From contig CAAFLF010000008.1 of assembly GCA_900763685.1 (NCBI GenBank), forward strand, positions 1 to 11,316: a stretch of 11,316 nucleotides of DNA. The letters are read 5' to 3'. Each line of letters opens with the position of its first letter. The first letter of the stretch is position 1. The position numbers were made by a program, and so were the translations under genes. This document shows, in pieces, positions 5,787 through 11,316 of this stretch. The DNA comes from an uncultured Oscillospiraceae bacterium (GTDB lineage Bacteria > Bacillota > Clostridia > Oscillospirales > Oscillospiraceae). The notes under the pieces were generated by a model. The model ran no database searches and had not been told where the DNA came from. It worked only from the letters and a program-made list of their open reading frames with translations.

Positions 5787-6812
5787 ATGCGAAAGCGAGG
5801 CGTTCTCGCGGCCATCCTGGCCATGGCGATGGTCCTGAGCGGCTGCGGCGGCCGGGACCCCATCCCGGACGACGGGCCGGTGGAGTTTGAGGCTCAGACC
5901 TGGACGCTGGTGACCTCCGGCGGGGAGGGCACGGCGGAGCGGCAGGCGGCGGAGGCCTTCGCGGAGCGGCTCTTTGAGCGGACCCACGGAACGGTGAAGG
6001 CGGAGTGCGTCACCCTCCGGGAGCTGGAGGGGGACTATGAGAGCCCCGTGGACGCCCTGCGCGCCGGAGCGGCGGACATCGCCTGGGCCACGGCGGAGGC
6101 GTTCGCCGCGGCGGACCCCCGGCTGGACGCGGCGGGGCTGCCCTTCCTCTTCCTCTCCCGGGAGGAGGCGGAGGCGGCCATGGACGGCGACGGCGGCGCG
6201 GCGCTGGGGGAGATTTTGCGGGAGAACGGGTTCCAGTGCCTCGGCATCGGGACGGAGGGCTTCCGCTGCCTCACCAGCTCCGAGACCGCCATCGAGGGGC
6301 TGGGGAGCCTGAAGGGTCTCCGGGTCCGGACCGGCGGGGGCGATGTGGTGGAAAAGAGCTTCGCCGCCTGGGGCGCCGAGACCGTGGACGCCCCCTGGCC
6401 GGGGGTCTATACGGCCCTGGAGACCGGCATCTACGACGCCCAGGAGGAGCTGCTGCCCACCATCTGTGACGCCTCCCTGCAGAAGGTGCAGAAGTACCTC
6501 TGCCAGTGGCCGGCCTTCTACTCCGCCGCCTACCTCTGCATGGACGGGGCGCTGTATGACTCCCTCTCGGAGCTGCTTGCGGGCATCGCCATGGACTGCG
6601 GGGCGGAGGCCGCCGCCGTACAGCGGCAGGCCAGCCTCGCGGCGGAGCAGGAGGACATCGCCGCCTGGAAGGCCGTCCGGGGAAACCGAGTGACGAGTCT
6701 CAGCGAGGAGGCCCTGGCGGAGTTCCGGGAGGCGTCCCGGAGCGTGTGGGACGCCTTTGCGGACCGGTATCCCGGGGAGCTGGTGGCCCGCCTTTCCGGC
6801 GGGGAAGGCTGA
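5787..6812 (+). CDS. TRAP-type (DctP-like) substrate-binding lipoprotein
   Basis: This 341-residue precursor has a lipoprotein signal peptide with lipobox LSGC and anchor Cys20. The rest matches the DctP/family 7 layout used by TRAP transporters for carboxylates: an F-x-E-R-x-H-G-T-V region near residue 60, ALRAGAADIAWA, LPFLF, GFRCLTS, LKGLRVRTGG with R181 at the position where DctP proteins bind the substrate carboxylate, YTALETGIYDAQEE and VQKYLC. The ATG at 5787 follows AAGGGAGGA with five bases between; an upstream GTG at 5610 is rejected because it would span the terminator and promoter. No DctQ/DctM membrane genes are adjacent. It is the first gene of an operon, 13 bases before gluQ. 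A TRAP partner elsewhere, or a sensory role, is possible. The sequence is fairly divergent, so ligand type is uncertain. Confidence 0.85.
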   Translation: MRKRGVLAAILAMAMVLSGCGGRDPIPDDGPVEFEAQTWTLVTSGGEGTAERQAAEAFAERLFERTHGTVKAECVTLRELEGDYESPVDALRAGAADIAWATAEAFAAADPRLDAAGLPFLFLSREEAEAAMDGDGGAALGEILRENGFQCLGIGTEGFRCLTSSETAIEGLGSLKGLRVRTGGGDVVEKSFAAWGAETVDAPWPGVYTALETGIYDAQEELLPTICDASLQKVQKYLCQWPAFYSAAYLCMDGALYDSLSELLAGIAMDCGAEAAAVQRQASLAAEQEDIAAWKAVRGNRVTSLSEEALAEFREASRSVWDAFADRYPGELVARLSGGEG

Positions 6813-6825
6813 GGAGGGGAGAGGA

Positions 6826-7767
6826 ATGGTACGAGGACGCTTTGCCCCCTCCCCCAGCGGGCGGATGCACCTGGGGAACCTTTTCTGCGCGCTCTTGAGT
6901 TATCTCAGCGTGAAAAGCCGGGGCGGGGAGTGGATCCTGCGGATCGAGGACCTGGACACCGCCCGCTGCCGCCCGGACTACGCCCGGCAGGTGGAGGAGG
7001 ACCTCCGGTGGCTGGGCCTTGCCTGGGACGAGGGCGGCAGCGCCGGGGGACCGGACGCCCCCTACTTCCAGAGCCAGCGGACGGCGCTCTATGAGGCGGC
7101 GCTGGCGCGGCTCCGGGGGATGGGGCTGGTCTATCCCTGCTTCTGCACCCGGGCCCAGCTCCACGCGGCCTCGGCCCCCCACCGGGAGGACGGGCTCACC
7201 GTCTATCCCGGCACCTGCCGGGGCCTGACGCCGGAGGACATCGCCCGGCGGGAGGCGGCGGGCCGGAAGGGGGCCCTGCGGCTCCGGGTGCCGGAGGAGA
7301 CGGTCACCTTCACCGACGGGCACCTGGGGGAGGTGACGGAGTATCTGCCCACGGACTGCGGGGATTTTTTGCTGCGGCGCTCCGACGGGCTTTTCGCCTA
7401 TCAGCTGGCGGTGGTGGTGGACGATGCCGCCATGGGCGTCACGGAGGTGGTCCGGGGGGCGGACCTTTTGAGCTCCACACCGAGACAGCTCCTTCTCTAT
7501 GAGCTTTTGGGCTGGGAGGCGCCGGAATTCTACCACTTTCCCCTGCTGCTGTCCCTCGACGGGCGGCGGCTCTCCAAGCGGGACGGGGACCTGGGGCTGG
7601 GGGCGCTGCGGGAGCGGTACACCCCGGAGGAGATCATCGGGAAGCTGGCGTATCTCGCCGGGCAGAACCCCGGCGGCGGGCCCCGGACGCCGGAGGCGCT
7701 GGCGGAGGACTTTCACTGGGACGCCGTCCCACGGCGGGACATCCCCCTGCCGGAGGGACTTTTCTGA
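6826..7767 (+). CDS. gluQ: Glutamyl-Q tRNA(Asp) synthetase
   Basis: This 313-residue protein is a truncated glutamyl-tRNA synthetase paralogue. GluQ activates glutamate and attaches it to the queuosine base at position 34 of tRNA(Asp), instead of to the tRNA 3' end. Evidence: RFAPSPSGRMHLGN (5-18, the HIGH-type motif as HLGN), RIEDLD (39-44), the zinc ligands C105, C107, Y127 and C131 in the C-x-C...Y-x3-C pattern typical of GluQ, and LSKRDG (249-254, the KMSKS-type motif). Length is close to E. coli GluQ (308), and there is no anticodon-binding domain, which separates it from true GltX. The ATG at 6826 is preceded by overlapping GGAGGGGAGAGGA; it lies 13 bases after the binding-protein stop and 21 bases before the aldolase, so the three are one operon. 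It implies that the cell has queuosine in its tRNA. Confidence 0.94.
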   Translation: MVRGRFAPSPSGRMHLGNLFCALLSYLSVKSRGGEWILRIEDLDTARCRPDYARQVEEDLRWLGLAWDEGGSAGGPDAPYFQSQRTALYEAALARLRGMGLVYPCFCTRAQLHAASAPHREDGLTVYPGTCRGLTPEDIARREAAGRKGALRLRVPEETVTFTDGHLGEVTEYLPTDCGDFLLRRSDGLFAYQLAVVVDDAAMGVTEVVRGADLLSSTPRQLLLYELLGWEAPEFYHFPLLLSLDGRRLSKRDGDLGLGALRERYTPEEIIGKLAYLAGQNPGGGPRTPEALAEDFHWDAVPRRDIPLPEGLF

Positions 7768-7788
7768 GAAACGGAGGAGGAGCGAGCG

Positions 7789-8442
7789 ATGTTTTTGGAA
7801 TCGGAGCGCCGGCGGGTGGCGGAGTTTGGCCGCCGCATGAGCGCGGAGGGACTCAGCAACGGCACCAGCGGCAACCTCAGCGTCTATGTGCCGGAGGAGG
7901 GCTATATGGTCCTGAGCCCCTCCGGGATGCGCTATGAGGACATCCAGCCGGAGGACGTGGTGGTGATGACCCTGGACGGGAAGGTGGCCGCCGGGGGGCG
8001 GAAGCCCTCCAGCGAGTGGGCGCTGCACGCTTACCTTTATCGGGAAAAGCCCGAGATCCGGGGCGTGGTCCACACCCACTCCCCCTACTGCACCACCTTT
8101 GCCGTGCTGAACGAGCCCATCCGGGCAGTGCATTACGCCATCGCCGGGGCGGGGGTGAACGAGATCCCCTGCGCGCCCTACTGCACCTTCGGCACGGAGC
8201 TCTTGGCGGAGCGGGCGGCGCGGTACTGCGGGCGGGGGAATGCGGTCCTGCTGGGGAACCACGGCGTGGTCTGCTGCGGGGAGAGCCTGGAGAAGGCCTA
8301 TGCCCTCGCGGGGGACCTGGAGTTTACGGCCCGGCTTCAGTACCAGGCCCGCTGTATCGGGACGCCCCGGGTGCTGACGGAGGACGAGATGGCCGCGGCG
8401 CTGGAGCGCTTCCAGACCTACGGCCAGCAGCCGAAGAGGTAA
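7789..8442 (+). CDS. Class II aldolase, L-fuculose-phosphate aldolase type
   Basis: This 217-residue protein belongs to the class II aldolase/adducin family and is closest in length and motifs to FucA, the zinc enzyme that cleaves L-fuculose 1-phosphate to dihydroxyacetone phosphate and L-lactaldehyde. Visible marks are GTSGNLSV (25-32), LSPSGMRYE, PSSEW with E76 (catalytic acid/base), VVHTHSPY with zinc ligands H95 and H97, and LLGNHG with the third ligand H158. It is cytoplasmic. GGAGGAGGA at 7773-7781 precedes the ATG by seven bases. It is the last gene of the operon and is followed at once by a terminator. No fucose kinase, isomerase or permease lies nearby, so related substrates (ribulose phosphate, 5-deoxyribose or methylthioribulose salvage, other ketose phosphates) remain open. 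The family call is firm; fucA itself is only likely. Confidence 0.9.
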   Translation: MFLESERRRVAEFGRRMSAEGLSNGTSGNLSVYVPEEGYMVLSPSGMRYEDIQPEDVVVMTLDGKVAAGGRKPSSEWALHAYLYREKPEIRGVVHTHSPYCTTFAVLNEPIRAVHYAIAGAGVNEIPCAPYCTFGTELLAERAARYCGRGNAVLLGNHGVVCCGESLEKAYALAGDLEFTARLQYQARCIGTPRVLTEDEMAAALERFQTYGQQPKR

Positions 8443-8456
8443 AAACGGTTTGAGGG

Positions 8457-8491
8457 AAGGCGCCGGGACCTAAGTGGGTCCCGGCGCCTTT
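8457..8491 (+). terminator. Rho-independent terminator after the aldolase
   Basis: The 14-bp perfect stem 8457-8470/8477-8490 has loop TAAGTG and ends in TTT. It closes the dctP-gluQ-aldolase operon and separates it from the glmS promoter 38 bases further on. Confidence 0.85.
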
Positions 8492-8528
8492 GCCCGCGCC
8501 TGGGGGAAAAAGTTCACAAAGCCGGGGC

Positions 8529-8557
8529 TGGTCAAAGGGGCGGAGGTATGGTATAAT
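8529..8557 (+). promoter_or_regulatory. Extended -10 promoter of glmS
   Basis: -35 TGGTCA (8529-8534), 17 bases, consensus -10 TATAAT (8552-8557) preceded by TGG, which makes an extended -10 element (8549-8557). The predicted start is near 8564, so the mRNA leader before the ribozyme is about 138 nt and the full leader to the ATG is about 387 nt. Confidence 0.82.
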
Positions 8558-8563
8558 ACCGGC

Positions 8564-8701
8564 ATCTCCCAGTCTGGGAGCGTGCCGGGTGGGAGGAGAC
8601 GGACAGTATCCTGAGCGGAAGCGGCAGGATATTGGACAAAAATCGGAAGCGCGGAGTTTTGGAAGGAAGGAGGAGCGGGGGAGAGACCCCCTACGAGAGA
8701 A
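8564..8701 (+). other. Structured glmS leader upstream of the ribozyme
   Basis: This stretch of about 138 nt lies between the promoter and the ribozyme cleavage site. It holds CTCCC/GGGAG at 8566-8580, TATCCTG/CAGGATA at 8607-8631 (11-nt loop) and GGGGG/CCCCC at 8677-8691. It has no credible gene. Ribozyme cleavage would release it as a separate RNA. It does not show T-box or other riboswitch consensus that I recognise. Confidence 0.5.
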
Positions 8702-8865
8702 AGCGCCATGCCCCTGCCCATGGGCAGGGTAACGAGGAGAGGGGAGCGTCGGAGCGCCCAGCGCTCCGCCATCGAAGATTCGGCGGATGCCCCTCCGCGG
8801 CCGGGCACGGCCGCGAGACCCAGGGAGCAAAGTCCGGGGGAGACCCCGGAACAAAGGCCCTGGGA
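8702..8865 (+). promoter_or_regulatory. glmS ribozyme (glucosamine-6-phosphate-activated riboswitch)
   Basis: The sequence and helices fit the glmS ribozyme, which uses glucosamine-6-phosphate as a cofactor to cut its own mRNA and so lowers GlmS. The cleavage site is A8702|G8703 at the start of AGCGCC. P1 is 8712-8719 with 8722-8729. Conserved AACGAGG follows (8731-8737). P2 is GAGGGG (8739-8744) with CCCCTC (8790-8795). An extra stem, GGAGCGC/GCGCTCC (8751-8767), sits within it. The conserved block ATCGAAGATTCGGCGGATGC (8771-8790) matches the family core, and CGCC (8704-8707) can pair with GGCG (8782-8785) as the P2.2 pseudoknot. P3 is 8796-8802/8809-8815. P4 is CCCAGGG/CCCTGGG (8819-8825/8858-8864) with a GAGA-capped stem inside and the conserved GAACAAAG (8849-8856). 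It lies just upstream of glmS, as in Bacillus. Confidence 0.95.
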
Positions 8866-8878
8866 CCGTGCCGGAGAA

Positions 8879-8904
8879 CGGACAGATCCTGCGCTGTTTG
8901 TCCG
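8879..8904 (+). other. Hairpin between ribozyme and glmS ribosome binding site
   Basis: CGGACA at 8879-8884 pairs with TGTCCG at 8899-8904. It is not followed by a U run. It may shape the leader left after ribozyme cleavage. Confidence 0.35.
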
Positions 8905-8950
8905 ATCCAAGTCATCGTGATCGAACGAAACAAGGAGGATATACGATACT

Positions 8951-10795
<1,845 letters not shown>

Positions 10796-10803
10796 CAATT
10801 TCA

Positions 10804-10829
10804 CCCAAATGTACCGAGGAACATTTGGG
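10804..10829 (+). terminator. First hairpin after glmS
   Basis: CCCAAATGT at 10804-10812 pairs perfectly with ACATTTGGG at 10821-10829 over an 8-nt loop. There is no U run after it. It probably protects the mRNA 3' end or works with the next stem. Confidence 0.5.
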
Positions 10830-10835
10830 CGAGGG

Positions 10836-10866
10836 AAAGCCCCTCCGGCATAGCCGGAGGGGCTTT
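10836..10866. terminator. Rho-independent terminator after glmS
   Basis: The 14-bp perfect stem 10836-10849/10853-10866 has loop ATA. AAAG/CTTT closes the base on both strands, so it can act in both directions. Confidence 0.82.
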
Positions 10867-10920
10867 GCGCCGCGCTTGGGCGCGAAAAGGGTCCCGTCTC
10901 TTAGCCAGACGGCCGTAAAA

Positions 10921-10963
10921 CAGGGAAACCGGCCTATGCCATGATCATAGGCCGGTTTCCCTG
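10921..10963 (-). terminator. 18-bp hairpin, terminator facing the right-hand gene
   Basis: Arms 10921-10938 and 10946-10963 pair perfectly over 18 bp with a 7-nt loop. On the minus strand the stem is followed by TTTTAC, as expected for a terminator of the acetyltransferase gene that ends at 11061. The plus strand lacks a U run. It is one of the two longest perfect stems in the window. Confidence 0.75.
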
Positions 10964-11060
10964 CTATGCCTTGGGTGCCGCGTGAGATCGCGGATCGCGC
11001 CGCACCCCGAAAGGGGTATCGAAGCGCGCCCATGATCCGTTCGGCAAACTGGAAGTTGGA
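10964..11060. other. Non-coding stretch between terminator and acetyltransferase
   Basis: No gene is seen. GGGTGC at 10973-10978 can pair with GCACCC at 11002-11007, and ACCCC-GAAA-GGGGT (11004-11017) makes a small tetraloop hairpin. GC content drops sharply near 11041. I found no tRNA and no clear attachment-site repeat. Confidence 0.4.
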
Positions 11061-11315
11061 TTATAAAGGTCTTTGCAAATATACCATATCTACCAACTGT
11101 ATTCCACTCTCATAGATTGGGTGGTCGTAATTATCTGTAAAAAAATTGGGTATGATGTGTGAACGAACAAAACCACACTTTTCATAAAACGGGATTGAAA
11201 GCGGACTATCTCCTGTTCCTACTTGCAGAATTGAATATTGTTCCCTGTAATTATTAATAATAAACTCAATTAAGGCTCTTGCATAACCTTTCCCTTGATA
11301 TTCTGGAACTGTCGC
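11061..11315 (-). CDS. GNAT-family N-acetyltransferase, C-terminal part
   Basis: The minus strand is open from the window edge to a TAA at 11061-11063 and encodes 84 residues; the N-terminal part lies beyond the window. [17 protein letters not shown] carries the acetyl-CoA pyrophosphate-binding Q-x-x-G-x-G/A signature of GNAT motif A, FYEKCGFV is motif B, and the end [19 protein letters not shown] resembles the tail of Firmicutes GNAT enzymes. GNAT proteins transfer acetyl groups from acetyl-CoA to amines; the substrate is unknown. Composition is unlike the rest: 16 G+C in 60 at 11221-11280, with AT-rich codons such as ATT, AAT, TTA and AGA, against 46 in 60 at 6121-6180. This suggests recent transfer. 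A strong terminator at 10921-10963 lies downstream. The frame is intact as far as it is seen. Confidence 0.88.
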   Translation of the reverse strand, partial: ATVPEYQGKGYARALIEFIINNYREQYSILQVGTGDSPLSIPFYEKCGFVRSHIIPNFFTDNYDHPIYESGIQLVDMVYLQRPL

Positions 11316-11316
11316 A

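Noticed and set aside
10867..11040. Possible tRNA or attachment site beside the AT-rich edge
   Set aside because: No cloverleaf or TTC-arm sequence could be built, and no direct repeat pair was found inside the window.

Overview
This window looks like chromosomal DNA from a high-GC, Gram-positive anaerobe of the Firmicutes/Bacillota, probably an Oscillospiraceae-type gut bacterium. This is inference. It rests on GC-rich coding sequence, strong AGGAGG-type ribosome binding sites, sigma-A promoters with 17-bp spacers, lipoprotein signal peptides, and a glmS ribozyme in front of glmS, which is a Firmicutes hallmark. No plasmid, phage or insertion-sequence hallmark gene is visible.

Layout, left to right. 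Positions 1-396 hold no supportable gene. They contain five consecutive hairpins (24-214) and a degenerate 7-bp tandem repeat (339-378). On the minus strand, a fumarylacetoacetate hydrolase (FAH)-family enzyme (1186-2034) is followed by an unrecognised 236-residue protein (397-1107), probably in one transcript. A tight divergent promoter pair (2071-2136) separates these from a plus-strand DEAD-box RNA helicase (2237-3394), which ends in a clear terminator. Positions 3439-3820 are non-coding and hairpin-rich, and share a 22-bp motif with the left-end hairpin cluster. A peptide-type ABC substrate-binding lipoprotein (3937-5607) has its own promoter, with a direct-repeat operator candidate upstream, and its own terminator. 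A three-gene operon follows (5787-8442): a TRAP-type (DctP-like) substrate-binding lipoprotein, gluQ (glutamyl-Q tRNA(Asp) synthetase) and a class II aldolase of the L-fuculose-phosphate type. Then comes glmS (8951-10795), preceded by an extended -10 promoter, a leader of about 138 nt and a well-formed glmS ribozyme.

The right end differs. Beyond two terminators, a strikingly AT-rich minus-strand fragment (11061-11315) encodes the C-terminal 84 residues of a GNAT acetyltransferase, consistent with acquired DNA that continues beyond the window.

The genes do not form one pathway. They are small independent units: aromatic or acyl-pyruvate type catabolism (FAH), RNA remodelling (helicase), solute capture by two binding proteins with no permease in view, tRNA modification with sugar-phosphate cleavage, and amino-sugar synthesis under ribozyme feedback. 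The best-supported regulatory system is the glmS ribozyme. I found no convincing undescribed multi-gene system. The points most worth checking are the hairpin/22-bp repeat family, the long glmS leader, the PhoB-like direct repeat, the orphan binding proteins and the foreign-looking right end.
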